A DNA stretch of 64,000 nucleotides. Source: Streptomyces lomondensis (GTDB lineage: Bacteria; Actinomycetota; Actinomycetes; Streptomycetales; Streptomycetaceae). Below, piece after piece: positions 6,299 to 15,330 of the stretch; the stretch's first letter is position 1; each line of letters opens with the position of its first letter. The position numbers and the translations under genes were made by a program. Below the pieces are notes generated by a model that was not told where the DNA came from, ran no database searches, and saw only the letters and a list, made by a program, of their open reading frames with translations. Location of the stretch: positions 496,001-560,000 of the forward strand of contig NZ_BMWC01000004.1 in assembly GCF_014651035.1 (NCBI RefSeq). The letters are read 5' to 3'.

Positions 6299-9200
6299 GC
6301 GGGAATCCGCAGCGTCACAGGCCCGAACAGCCCCGACGACAACTGGGAGTCGAAGGCCCAGGCGGTCGGTGTGGCCTGCGCGAGATACGGCGCCAGGGTG
6401 CCCCGGACCGTCACCTCCAGCCGGACGGTGCGCCCGGCGACCCCGGGCAACGGGAAACGGTACGGCGCGCAGAACGCCTCACCGGCGAACTCCCCGTCGA
6501 CCGACACCTCCACACTGCCTCGCACCCGCCCGAGATCCAGCACCGGGTCGGGCCCGGGCGGCACCCGGAGTACCCGCTCGTACGTCACGCCCCCGCTCCA
6601 GCCGCTCAGCCCCAGTTCCCGCCAGTCGCCCAGCGGCAGCGGCGCCTGCACGGTCCGCACGCGCACCGGCCCGCGCCAGGCCGAGCCGCCGCGCAGGACC
6701 GCCGTGGGCTCGGTGACCACCTCGACGGACGCGGGCGACGGGAGCGGCTCACTGAGTTCCAACTGCTGCTCCTTCAGGGGCACTTCCGTACCGTCCCCGA
6801 CCCGCACGCGCGCGTGCAGGGCCAACGGCAGGTCGAGCGCCACCGTGCCCGCCGGGACGGTGAACCGGAAGCGCTGCGGCGACGCGTGGACGTCGTCCGT
6901 GGAGCGCGCCGGCCACACCGCGCCGCCGAGCACCGGCCGGCCGGTGAGCCACGCGGTGCCCGGCAGCGGGTGCGGCCGTTCCACGGCGTGGCAGTGCCGC
7001 AACTCGCCCCGCCTGCGGTCGTCCTCGACGGTCCGCCCGCGCCGGCCGCCCGACTCGGCCTCCCAGCCGGCGCCGCTGACCAGGGCCGTCACCTCCGCCC
7101 CCGAACGCGCCACCAGGTCGACGAACACCGCGTCCCGGGCGTCGGCGCTGTCGGCCACGACCTCCAGCGTGTGCTCGCCCGCCCCGAGCACCGGCTCGTG
7201 GCGGAAGAACATCGGCACCGCGCCCCAGTCCGCCGCGTAGTACTCCACCTTCTCCTGACGCGCCACGACCTCGCCGTCGAGCAGCACGGTGACCGCCGAG
7301 GCCGCGCCCACGACGAGCACCGCCCGGGCCTCGCCGCCCGGGACGCGGAGCCGCGCGCGGTAGGTGACCCGGCCGTCCGGCCGTACTTCCCCGGGCGGGC
7401 GCATGAATCGTGGCCGCGGCCCGAGCCCGCCCGGCTCGGACAGGCAGAAGAAGCTGCCGAGCGGTGTGCCGGCGGCGGCCGAGATCGTCGAGGGGCGGTC
7501 CTGGGCGCCGGACAGTTCGTACTCGAGGACGTTCCGGTCGCGGGCCACCGTGACACGGGCGGAGGCCAGGTACCCGCCGCCGTCCGGGGACAGCGGCTCG
7601 CCGTTCCACCACACCCGCTTCACGGCCTCCGCGCCGATGTGCAGCTCGGCCGGTCCCCGGTGGCCGGTCTCCACGATCGCGCGGAGCCGGGCGGCCGTAC
7701 CGCCGCCGGGCACCGGGACACGTACGAACTCCTCGTTCACCAGCCCCTTGGTGCCCAGCAGCCCGCCCTGGTCCGGGATGCCGCGGCTCGCCGAGTGCAC
7801 CGCGACCTCCCAGCCCGCGTCGGGCGGCACGAGCGGCAGCTCACCGGCGAGGATCCGCTCCACGCGTGCCGGGTCCAGTGGCTCGGGAGCCTGATCGACC
7901 GGCACCGGGGGCAGGATCCGGACCCGGTTGCCGTACGTCGCCCGGATCCGCTCCCACACCCCGCCCTCGGTCCACTCCATGGTCCAGATCTGCGGTTCGT
8001 CCACCGGCGATCCCGGGGGCAGCGCCAGATCGCCCCAGGTGTTGTCCAGGGTGGGGACCAGACGGCCGTGCCAGCCGGCCGAGACGTCGATCACCTGGAC
8101 CGCCGTCTCACGGGTGGGGGAGGGCTTCGACGCCGGCCGGCCCTCGCGCCAGACGACCAGGGCGGCGGGGGCGCCGTCCACCGGCACCTCGATGGCCGAG
8201 ACGGTGCCGTCGCCGGTGACACGGGCGGTACGGCGGGACCCGGTCGCCGGGTTCCAGATCTCGGCCTCGGCGACCTCCGCCCGCACCGTGACGGACAAGG
8301 GACCGGGGGCAGCGGGGGCGGAGCCGGGCCGGAGCGGATGGGCGCCGATCTCCGGGAAGGCGGCCGTGACCAGCGCCACCGCCTCGTTCCCCTTCCGCCG
8401 GACGAGCAGCGGCACGTCCCCGGTCGCGTGCCCCGCCGCGTCGGCCACCGCCAGCGCACCGGCCTCCGGGTCGCGTACCCGCTCCAGCCGGGGATGGGCC
8501 AGCAGCGCCGCCACCACGGAGTCGTCACCGGCCCGGCCCGCGGCCGTCGCGGGCGGCCGCCCCACGACCACGACCCGCCCTCCCGCGTCGAGCAGTTCGG
8601 CCAGCCGGCGCGCGGTCTCCTCCTCCAGCACGCTCGCCGAGGGCAGCAGCACCGCCCGGTAGGCGAGGTCCCTGATCCGCAGGGCGCCGTCCGCGGCCTT
8701 GGCGCGCTGGACCGAGGCGTCGTCGACGACGTCGAAGGAGATGCCGTGCCGGTCCAGCGAACCGGCGTGCGGGGCCAGCCAGTTGTTCGTGCCGCACAGG
8801 TCCAGGTAGTGCCGCTGTGTCTCGTCGGCGTCGGCGTGGTCGTCGCCCAGCCGGCCGTCGCCGAAGTGCTGGACGGGCGCGTCCAGGGGGAGGAGGGCCT
8901 GCATGGTGGCGGTGGGATGCAGGGCCGCCACGTCGGCCGCGTAGCTGCCCCAGGACATGATCGAGCAGATCCGCGCCACCGCCCGGGAGAACGCCGGGTA
9001 CTGCCTCCAGTACGGCTGGCGCCAGTCGGTGGACGGCGGCGCCCACTCGAACCAGCCGCCCGCGGTGCCGAAGTAACTGGCGTGCGGGTTGTAGAGATTG
9101 GCGCCGCTGCGCAGGAACGGCAGCAGCCAGTGGTAGGTGTCCTCCAGCGTGCCGCCCCAGCCGGAGGAGTGGAACGCCTCGATCCAGACGCGTTCGTGGC

Positions 9201-10227
9201 CGTAGAGGTGGGCCATGGAGGAGTGCACCTTGGCGTCGCCGTGGTGGTCGCTGCCGGCGGCGCTGTACCAGCGGTGGGTCCGGAAGTAGTCGGTGTAGAT
9301 CTGCGTCGACTGGGCCGGGTAGCCCGCGCGGGCGGGGTGGCTCTGGTCGCTGCCCAGCAGCAGGCCGCGCTCGCGGTGCCAGTCGGCGAGCGGCCGGAAC
9401 AGGGCCTCCTCGGTCAGTTCCGCCCGGACCGCGTAGTAGTCGCCGCGGATCTTCCCCTCGGGCGCGGTGGCGTCCGTGCCGAACAGGGCGGGCAGGTGGT
9501 CGAGCAGGTCGTAGCCGCGGCGGGCGCGGAACTCGTCGGCGAAGCGGTGGCTCCAGGCGTTCGTGCCCGGCAGTTCGTCCTGGAAGCTGCCCGCGATGAC
9601 GGTGCCGAGGTACTCGGGCACGCGGCGGTCGTACTCGTGGTGGACGGCGTCCATCAACAGGCCGACGGCGTGCGGGTCCAAATAGTCGAACGCCGTGGGG
9701 ACGGCGGTGACGAGCCGCACCTCGCAGCCGTCGGCGGCTGCGACGGCCCCGTTCGTGCCGAGGTCGAGGCGTCGGCCGAGCGGGGAGTACGCGGCCAGCG
9801 GCGTCTCGGCGTCCCTCAGCGCGACCATGCCCCGGGAGACCCTCACGTCGCGGCAGCGCAGCGCCAGCCCGGCCGCCTCGGGATGACGCCGCGTCACAGC
9901 ACCCTGCACATTGGCGCCGGAGAACCCGATCTGGTCGTAGAACCACAGGCGTGTGCCCAGGTCCGCGGCGATCTCGCAGGCGTCGGTGAAGCGGGCCCAC
10001 CACTCCTCGCCGAACCACGCCGGATCGTCGGTCCTGGCTCCGAACGTCGGGCCGGCCGGGGCCAGGTTGATCACGACGAGGTTGTGGACACCGCCCTGCG
10101 CGAACGCCCGCAGCTGCCAGGCGAGTCGCTCACGGGTGACCTTCGCACCCGACCACCACCACAGGGGAGTGGGCCCGAAGTCGCGGGGCGGGTCCTCGAA
10201 CAGCTGCCGGAGCGCGGGGGAGAGCAC
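6295..10227 (-). CDS. GH106-like family glycoside hydrolase (putative alpha-L-rhamnosidase)
   Basis: 1310 aa from a GTG preceded by AAGGAC. The N-terminus reads FEDPPRDFGPTPLWWWSG, the opening typical of the very large GH106/alpha-L-rhamnosidase-like family, followed by a TIM-barrel-like region with WFYDQIGFSG, a middle region around residues 450-620 resembling a glutamine-amidotransferase-type beta-alpha fold, and C-terminal beta-sandwich domains ending VTLRIPA. There is no signal peptide, so it would act on imported oligosaccharides or glycosides. Family placement is by overall resemblance; the catalytic glutamates were not assigned. It is divergent from the MFS/isomerase pair, has the shared LacI-type motif 19 bp before its start, and its stop codon is made by the MITE junction. 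Confidence 0.75.
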   Translation of the reverse strand: MLSPALRQLFEDPPRDFGPTPLWWWSGAKVTRERLAWQLRAFAQGGVHNLVVINLAPAGPTFGARTDDPAWFGEEWWARFTDACEIAADLGTRLWFYDQIGFSGANVQGAVTRRHPEAAGLALRCRDVRVSRGMVALRDAETPLAAYSPLGRRLDLGTNGAVAAADGCEVRLVTAVPTAFDYLDPHAVGLLMDAVHHEYDRRVPEYLGTVIAGSFQDELPGTNAWSHRFADEFRARRGYDLLDHLPALFGTDATAPEGKIRGDYYAVRAELTEEALFRPLADWHRERGLLLGSDQSHPARAGYPAQSTQIYTDYFRTHRWYSAAGSDHHGDAKVHSSMAHLYGHERVWIEAFHSSGWGGTLEDTYHWLLPFLRSGANLYNPHASYFGTAGGWFEWAPPSTDWRQPYWRQYPAFSRAVARICSIMSWGSYAADVAALHPTATMQALLPLDAPVQHFGDGRLGDDHADADETQRHYLDLCGTNNWLAPHAGSLDRHGISFDVVDDASVQRAKAADGALRIRDLAYRAVLLPSASVLEEETARRLAELLDAGGRVVVVGRPPATAAGRAGDDSVVAALLAHPRLERVRDPEAGALAVADAAGHATGDVPLLVRRKGNEAVALVTAAFPEIGAHPLRPGSAPAAPGPLSVTVRAEVAEAEIWNPATGSRRTARVTGDGTVSAIEVPVDGAPAALVVWREGRPASKPSPTRETAVQVIDVSAGWHGRLVPTLDNTWGDLALPPGSPVDEPQIWTMEWTEGGVWERIRATYGNRVRILPPVPVDQAPEPLDPARVERILAGELPLVPPDAGWEVAVHSASRGIPDQGGLLGTKGLVNEEFVRVPVPGGGTAARLRAIVETGHRGPAELHIGAEAVKRVWWNGEPLSPDGGGYLASARVTVARDRNVLEYELSGAQDRPSTISAAAGTPLGSFFCLSEPGGLGPRPRFMRPPGEVRPDGRVTYRARLRVPGGEARAVLVVGAASAVTVLLDGEVVARQEKVEYYAADWGAVPMFFRHEPVLGAGEHTLEVVADSADARDAVFVDLVARSGAEVTALVSGAGWEAESGGRRGRTVEDDRRRGELRHCHAVERPHPLPGTAWLTGRPVLGGAVWPARSTDDVHASPQRFRFTVPAGTVALDLPLALHARVRVGDGTEVPLKEQQLELSEPLPSPASVEVVTEPTAVLRGGSAWRGPVRVRTVQAPLPLGDWRELGLSGWSGGVTYERVLRVPPGPDPVLDLGRVRGSVEVSVDGEFAGEAFCAPYRFPLPGVAGRTVRLEVTVRGTLAPYLAQATPTAWAFDSQLSSGLFGPVTLRIPA

Positions 10228-10242
10228 GGGCGCGGTCCTTCC

Positions 10243-10259
10243 CCTAAAACGTTTTTAGG
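10243..10259. promoter_or_regulatory. LacI-type operator upstream of the GH106-like gene
   Basis: AAAACGTTTT at 10246-10255 is a perfect 10-bp palindrome inside a wider imperfect dyad (CCTAAAA...TTTTTAGG). It contains AACGTTTTT at 10248-10256, shared with the promoters at 5029 and 10361. It lies 15-32 bp upstream of the glycosidase start codon on the minus strand, where a bound repressor would block initiation or early elongation. Confidence 0.65.
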
Positions 10260-10353
10260 CCACCTTCACCGTAGGCGAGCTGGAACGGCCACGCCATATC
10301 CGCGCACGGCCCGGCCGAGGACGACGTCGTTCCACGCATGCGTGCGCGACACC

Positions 10354-10382
10354 TTGTTGCAACGTTTTTCTCGCCCTATATT
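10354..10382 (+). promoter_or_regulatory. promoter with embedded operator for the MFS-isomerase operon
   Basis: TTGTTG at 10354-10359 and TATATT at 10377-10382 are separated by 17 bp, a good sigma-70-type (HrdB) promoter. The spacer begins with AACGTTTTT at 10361-10369, the third copy of the locus motif, so repressor binding would directly occlude RNA polymerase. The MFS start is 53 bp downstream of the -10 box. Confidence 0.65.
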
Positions 10383-10435
10383 CGCTGCGACCAGGCCCCC
10401 GGAACCGCGATGTCACCAGACGACGGAGTCGCATC

Positions 10436-11695
10436 ATGGCCGGTACCCGACCCATCCCCAGACCGCTCTGGAAGGCCGCCGCCCTGTCGGGCATGGCCTC
10501 CTACCTCGACGCCGGGCTGATCGTCAGCATCTCCGTCAACCTGGCCATCTACCGCGACAGTTACGACATGGGCGTATGGATGGCGGGGGCGATCAGCGCG
10601 ATCGTCACCGGCTGCATCGCCGTCGGGTCCCTCGTCGGCGGACGGCTCGCCGACCTCTTCGGCCGCCGCCGCGTCTACAACTGGGACATCTTCTGCTTCG
10701 CGCTCGGCGCGATCGTCATCACGCTCGCGCCGGACGACATCACGCTGCTGATCGGCGTGCTCATCGCGGGCCTCGCGGCCGGCGCCGACCTGCCGACCTC
10801 CCTGGCCGTGGTGTCGGACGCCGCGCCCGCCTGGGCCCGGGGCAGGCTCGTGGCCTTCACCCAGGTGATGTGGATGCTGGGCATCGCTGTCGCCATCTTC
10901 CTCGGCTTCGTGCTGTCCACCACCGGTATGACCGGCGCCCGGCTCATCACCGGGCAACTGGCCGTCGCCGCGCTCGTCACCTGGGCCCTGCGTTCCCGGC
11001 TGAAGCTGTCCGAGCAGGATCCAGCGGAGGCGGAGCCGGAGGGCGCGCCGCAGGGCAGCTCGCTGAAGAACGTGTGGACCCGCGCCGCCCTGCTGCCGAT
11101 GACCGCGACGTTCGTCTTCTACGTCACCTGGGGCCTCGGCGCCAACACCTTCGGCCAGTTCGGCACCTATCTGCTCGTCACCGTCAGCGACGCCTCCCAG
11201 AGCCTCGCCACCGGCATCAACCTGGCGTTCATCCCGATCGGCGTGCTGCTGACCTTCGCCTTCGTCCGCGTCGCCGACACCCCGTGGCGCGACCGGCTGT
11301 TCCACGTGGCCGCGGTGGTGCAGATCCTCGCCTTCGTCATCGCGTCGCTGACCGCGGGCGCCCTCGTCGGCATGCTCGTCTTCTTCGTGCTCTACCAGCT
11401 GTCCAACCCCTTCGCGGGGGAGGCGAACTACAAGGTGTGGTCGCAGCTGACGCTGCCCGCGGACACCCGCGGCACCACCCAGGGCCTCACCTACGCCCTG
11501 TCGCGGGGCGTCTTCGCCGTCGCCGCGTTCTTCACCCCCGCCCTGGCCGATTACAGCCCGTCCGTCCTCCTCTGGACGATCACCGCCTGCATGACGGCCG
11601 CCGCCTTCGCGGGCGTGTTCATCATCCGCGTCCTGGTCCCGCGCTCCGCCGCCGCGCTGCCGGACAGAGCCGACCTGCGCATCCCCAGCACCTGA
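10436..11695 (+). CDS. MFS sugar transporter
   Basis: 419 aa with 12 predicted membrane helices. GGRLADLFGRRRVY after helix 2 is the MFS A-motif. The N-terminus is short and cytoplasmic (MAGTRPIPRPLWKAAALSGM), as in bacterial sugar porters; the ATG at 10436 is the only sensible start. It is transcribed from a LacI-type controlled promoter, divergent from the GH106-like gene, and followed 32 bp later by the isomerase. Context suggests uptake of the monosaccharide or small glycoside handled by those two enzymes. Substrate identity is inferred only. Confidence 0.85.
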   Translation: MAGTRPIPRPLWKAAALSGMASYLDAGLIVSISVNLAIYRDSYDMGVWMAGAISAIVTGCIAVGSLVGGRLADLFGRRRVYNWDIFCFALGAIVITLAPDDITLLIGVLIAGLAAGADLPTSLAVVSDAAPAWARGRLVAFTQVMWMLGIAVAIFLGFVLSTTGMTGARLITGQLAVAALVTWALRSRLKLSEQDPAEAEPEGAPQGSSLKNVWTRAALLPMTATFVFYVTWGLGANTFGQFGTYLLVTVSDASQSLATGINLAFIPIGVLLTFAFVRVADTPWRDRLFHVAAVVQILAFVIASLTAGALVGMLVFFVLYQLSNPFAGEANYKVWSQLTLPADTRGTTQGLTYALSRGVFAVAAFFTPALADYSPSVLLWTITACMTAAAFAGVFIIRVLVPRSAAALPDRADLRIPST

Positions 11696-11727
11696 GCCGC
11701 CGCCCCACCCGACAAGGAGCACCGACC

Positions 11728-13191
11728 ATGGCAACGACCGCGGACCGCACGGCCGTACGGGCCGCCGCCCTGCACGACCTGCTCCCGCCGGTCACCCGGC
11801 GCCGCACCCGGATCGGGCTGGTCGCCGGCGGACTCGGCACGTACTGGCCGCAGTTCCCCGGCCTCCTCCCGCAACTGCAGGAGTCGGCCGCTTATGTCGC
11901 CGAGCGCTTCCGGGGGATGGACGCGGAGGTGACCGACGCCGGGTTCGTCTCCGACGCCCGGGAAGGAGCGCGCGCCGCCGAGGAGTTGCGCCGCGCCGAC
12001 TGCGACCTGATCGTGCTGTTCCTGACGACGTACCTCACCTCGTCGATGGTGCTGCCGATCGCCCAGCGCTCGCACACGCCCGTCCTCGTCATCGACCTCC
12101 AGCCGACCGAGCGGATGGACCACGCCTCCTTCGACACCGGGGCGTGGCTGGCCTACTGCGGGCAGTGCCCCGTCCCCGAGGTCGGCAACGTCTTCCGGCG
12201 CGCCGGCATCCCCTTCCGGTCGGTGTCGGGCTGGCTGCGGCAGGAGTCCGCCTGGCGGCGCATCGAGCAGTGGATCCGGGCCGCGCACATCCGCGCCGCG
12301 CTCCGGCACGCCCGGCACGGCCTCATGGGGCACGTCTACCCGGGCATGCTCGACGTGCAGACCGATCCGACGCTGCTGGCCACGACGTTCGGCTCGCACG
12401 TCGAGGTCCTGGAGTTCGACGACCTGCGGCACCGCGTGGAACGGGTCACCGAGGCGGAGACCCGCGAGCGGATGGCGCTCGCCCGGCAGGTGTTCACGCT
12501 CGACGACAGCGTGGTGGAGGAGGACTTCGCCTGGGGCGCGACCGTGTCGGTCGCCCTCGACCGGCTCGTCGAGGACTTCGCGCTCGACAGCCTCGCCTAC
12601 TACCACCGCGGCCTCGACGGCGAACTCCACGAGCGGCTCGGCGCCGGCATGATCCTCGGCGCCTCCCTGCTCACCGCCCGGGGCGTACCGGCGGCGGGGG
12701 AGTACGAACTGCGCACGTCCGTCGCGCAGTTGGCCACCCAGAGCGTCGCCGCCGGCGGCTCCTTCACCGAGATCCAGGCCCTCGACTTCGAGGCCGGCGT
12801 CGTCGAGATGGGCCACGACGGGCCCGCCCACCTCGCGGTCAGCGCCCGCGACCCCCTGCTGCGCGGCCTCGGCGTCTACCACGGCAAACGCGGCTGGGGC
12901 GTGAGCGTCGAGTTCGACGTCCGGCACGGGCCCGTCACCCTGCTCGGCCTCGGCCAGGACGCCGACGGCGGCCTGTCGTTCGTCACCTCCGAGGGCACGG
13001 TCGTCCCCGGACCGCACCTGGAGATCGGCAACACCACCAGCCGGGTCGACTTCGGCCGCGACCCCGGCGAATGGGTCGACGCGTGGAGCGCCACGGGCGT
13101 CGGCCACCACTGGTCCCTCGCGGTCGGCCACCACGCGGCCGACTTCAGGGCGGCGGCGAGCCTGCTGGGCATCGACCACCGGCAGGTGTGA
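11728..13191 (+). CDS. L-arabinose/L-fucose isomerase family protein
   Basis: 487 aa, close to the ~500 aa of AraA. The ATG has AAGGAG 9 bp upstream. The N-terminal region (RIGLVAGGLGTYWPQFPGL) and the FLTTYLTSSMVLPIAQRS strand resemble the N-terminal domain of AraA/FucI-type aldose-ketose isomerases; acidic residues in VEEDFAWGATVSVALDRL and the C-terminal HxEIGNTTSRVDF region fit the metal-binding core and C-terminal domain. It should isomerise a pentose or 6-deoxyhexose in the cytoplasm after import by the preceding MFS. Kinase and aldolase genes are absent nearby, so the pathway is completed elsewhere. The exact sugar is undetermined. Confidence 0.8.
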   Translation: MATTADRTAVRAAALHDLLPPVTRRRTRIGLVAGGLGTYWPQFPGLLPQLQESAAYVAERFRGMDAEVTDAGFVSDAREGARAAEELRRADCDLIVLFLTTYLTSSMVLPIAQRSHTPVLVIDLQPTERMDHASFDTGAWLAYCGQCPVPEVGNVFRRAGIPFRSVSGWLRQESAWRRIEQWIRAAHIRAALRHARHGLMGHVYPGMLDVQTDPTLLATTFGSHVEVLEFDDLRHRVERVTEAETRERMALARQVFTLDDSVVEEDFAWGATVSVALDRLVEDFALDSLAYYHRGLDGELHERLGAGMILGASLLTARGVPAAGEYELRTSVAQLATQSVAAGGSFTEIQALDFEAGVVEMGHDGPAHLAVSARDPLLRGLGVYHGKRGWGVSVEFDVRHGPVTLLGLGQDADGGLSFVTSEGTVVPGPHLEIGNTTSRVDFGRDPGEWVDAWSATGVGHHWSLAVGHHAADFRAAASLLGIDHRQV

Positions 13192-13439
13192 AGGGGCCGC
13201 CGCCTGCCGGGACATGGGTGTCGTCCCCACCCGGAGATGGGTGCGGGCACCGATGGTGAGACGGCCGGGCCGCGTGTGAGAGTGGCCACGGCCGGAGCGT
13301 CGGCACGTTGTCATGGGCGCGGCTCGGGGCATACGTCGACAGGAACCACGATGTCCGGTACATCCCCAGAAGGAGGAGCCCATCCACTCTCGCACGCAGA
13401 AACGATCCGCCCACGGTGTGCCGGGGAAGGCGGTGACCC
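13192..13439. other. intergenic stretch, no gene seen
   Basis: I see no coding signature here. It carries GATGGTGAGACGGCC at 13252-13266, a 15-base string that recurs at 16620-16634 upstream of the sortase-associated surface protein gene, so a shared promoter element is possible. Confidence 0.4.
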
Positions 13440-14702
13440 GTGGGACACGCTGACAGCCTCCTCGCCCTGGGCGGCGCCTTCGTGGCCGCCGCGTTCCTCG
13501 CCCGCCTCGGTGGCAGGATCGGACTCCCGACGATCCCGCTGTTCATGCTCGCCGGCATCCTGCTCGGCCCGCACACGCCGGGCCTGGTCATCGTCCAGGA
13601 CGCCCACGACTTCGAGATGCTCTCCGCACTCGGGCTGGTGCTGCTGCTGTTCTACCTGGGCCTGGAGTTCCACCTCGACGACCTCAGGAGCGGCGGCCGG
13701 CGCCTGCTGACCGCGGGCGGGATCTATCTGCTGCTCAACGTCGGTGCCGGGCTGGGCTTCGGGTTCGCCCTGGGCTGGGGCGTCCGGGAGGCGCTGGTGC
13801 TCGCCGGTGTCCTCGGCATCTCCTCGTCCGCCATCGTCACCAAGATCCTGATCGACCTCGGCCGCATCGGCCGCCCCGAGACCCGCCTCATCCTCGGTGT
13901 CATCGTCGTGGAGGACATCTTCCTCGCGCTGTACCTCGCCGCGCTCCAGCCCGTCATCAGCGGCGCCGAGGGCGTCGGGGACACGGTCCTCCAGGCCGCC
14001 AAGGCCTTCGGCTTCCTGCTGCTGCTGGCCGCCGCGGCCCGCTACGGCACCCGGCTGGTCGGGCGTCTCATCGCGACCCGCGACAACGAACTGCTCGTCA
14101 TCAGCTTCCTCGGCGCGGCCGTCCTGGTGGCCGGGGTCGCCGAGGTCCTCGGAGTGGCCGACGCCATCGGCGCCTTCATGGTCGGCCTGATCCTCGCCGG
14201 CACGCCCTCCGGGCCCCGCATCCGGGACCTGGTGCATCCGCTGCGCGACGCCTTCGCGGCGATCTTCTTCTTCGCCTTCGGACTCTCCATCGACCCCGGC
14301 GACATCGTCTCGGTCGTCGGACCGGTGGCGGTGGCGGCCGCGCTGACCCTCGTCATGAACGTCGTCGCGGGACTCCTCGTCGCCCGCGTGTACCGCTACG
14401 GCACCGAGCCCGCCGCCGAGATCGCCACGACGCTGGTCGCCCGCGGGGAGTTCGCGCTGATCCTGGCCGCCATGGCCGCCACCGCGGGACTCGACGAGCG
14501 CCTGGCCCCGTTCATCGCCGGGTACGTCCTCGTCCTCGCGGTCCTCGGCCCCATCGCCGCCGGACGCGCCCACCTGCTCGCCCGCGCGCTCCGGGCCGGG
14601 CAGGGCGTCCTGCCCGGCCGCACGGCCCCGACGTCCGCCCGCGAGCCCCAGCCCGACAGCACAGCGACCGCTCCTCGGCCCGCCGAGCCGGCCGAGCGCT
14701 AG
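13440..14702 (+). CDS. CPA2-family cation:proton antiporter
   Basis: 420 aa from a GTG preceded by GGGGAAGG. About 12-13 membrane helices follow the CPA2 pattern: LPTIPLFMLAGILLGP near residue 30, FYLGLEFHLDDL near 75, the GISSSAIVTKILIDLG helix break near 130, and the pair ADAIGAFMVGLILAGTP plus AAIFFFAFGLSIDPGDI later. It probably exchanges K+ or Na+ for protons. No separate TrkA_C regulatory subunit gene is adjacent, unlike many Streptomyces Cpa loci. The C-terminus is a short disordered Thr/Pro tail. A relic of a LuxR gene begins immediately after its stop codon on the opposite strand. Confidence 0.88.
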   Translation: MGHADSLLALGGAFVAAAFLARLGGRIGLPTIPLFMLAGILLGPHTPGLVIVQDAHDFEMLSALGLVLLLFYLGLEFHLDDLRSGGRRLLTAGGIYLLLNVGAGLGFGFALGWGVREALVLAGVLGISSSAIVTKILIDLGRIGRPETRLILGVIVVEDIFLALYLAALQPVISGAEGVGDTVLQAAKAFGFLLLLAAAARYGTRLVGRLIATRDNELLVISFLGAAVLVAGVAEVLGVADAIGAFMVGLILAGTPSGPRIRDLVHPLRDAFAAIFFFAFGLSIDPGDIVSVVGPVAVAAALTLVMNVVAGLLVARVYRYGTEPAAEIATTLVARGEFALILAAMAATAGLDERLAPFIAGYVLVLAVLGPIAAGRAHLLARALRAGQGVLPGRTAPTSAREPQPDSTATAPRPAEPAER

Positions 14703-14770
14703 AGGCGGTCCGTGGCCCTCGGTGACGAGCTTGAGGATCTCCTGCTCGCGGTCGGTGATGGGCCGGGAGC
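14703..14770 (-). pseudogene. LuxR/NarL-type response regulator relic
   Basis: On the minus strand this stretch encodes PITDREQEILKLVTEGHG, the first helix region of a LuxR-type DNA-binding domain (family form: LTPREREVLxLVAEG). The recognition helix and everything downstream are missing because the sequence runs directly into the antiporter stop codon at 14700-14702. Upstream toward 14830 the frame is not recognisable. It is a decayed remnant of a response-regulator gene, probably cut by a deletion. Confidence 0.65.
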
Positions 14771-14925
14771 ACGGCGCGCGGCCCTCCGGGGGTGCGGCCG
14801 AGGCAGCCGCGGATGAGCGCGTCGACGGCACCGGTGCAAAGGGCTCTGCATGCGGGGACGGGGACGGGGCGGTCGGGCGCACCTCGGTGCCGTCGCGCGG
14901 GCCGGGAACCGGGCTGAGACCGGCA

Positions 14926-14978
14926 CCGAAGGGAGCCGGTGCCCGCGTACGCATACCGCGGGCACCGGCTCCTTTCGG
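14926..14978. terminator. long hairpin, possible terminator
   Basis: A 22-bp stem with one mismatch (left arm 14926-14947, right arm 14957-14978, 9-nt loop) begins CCGAAGGGAGCCGGTGCCCG. It has no T-run, as is common for Streptomyces hairpin terminators. It lies 224 bp after the antiporter gene and could end that transcript or be a decayed mobile-element end. Confidence 0.5.
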
Positions 14979-15033
14979 CGCGTCGCCGATGCCGCGGTCG
15001 TTGCGCGGAGCTCGGCTCCACGGAGGCGTGGAC

Positions 15034-15330
15034 GCTCGGCTTCACGCCCGTCGCGGATGCTCGGCTTCACGCCCGTCGCGGACGCTCGCTCCACGACCGT
15101 CGAGGATGCTTCGCTCCACGCCCGCCCCGGACCTCCGCTCCATGCCCGTCGCGGTACACCGCGGAGCGACCTCGGCGTGCCGGGCCCGGACGTGCCGGGC
15201 CCGGACGTGCCGGGCCCGGACGTGGCGGCGGGCGGCGTCGCGACGGCACCGGGTCGCAAGGGCATCCGGGCACAGCCGCACCGGGTCACAACCGCACCGA
15301 GTCACAAGGGCACCGGGTCACACGGGCACC
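15034..15330. repeat. clustered short tandem repeats
   Basis: Three neighbouring arrays. First, five degenerate 24-25 bp units at 15034-15154 based on GCTCGGCTTCACGCCCGTCG; the first two units differ at one base. Second, three exact 15-bp units CGTGCCGGGCCCGGA at 15176-15220. Third, a looser run of ~15-bp units around CACCGGGTCACAAGGG at about 15248-15330. There are no unique spacers, so this is not a CRISPR. It looks like replication-slippage expansion in nonfunctional DNA. Confidence 0.7.

Noticed and set aside
6814..13191. A very long plus-strand open frame of over 2100 codons
   Set aside because: Its first two thirds are antisense to the GH106-like gene and consist of Arg/Pro/Gly-rich nonsense produced by high GC; only the end from 11728, the isomerase, is real.
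13311..14954. A 547-codon minus-strand frame opposite the antiporter
   Set aside because: Antisense shadow of the antiporter; only the short LuxR-like stretch at 14703-14770 has real protein similarity.
15034..15330. Clustered repeats as a CRISPR array
   Set aside because: The units are contiguous with no unique spacers, differ in length between arrays, and no cas genes are nearby.
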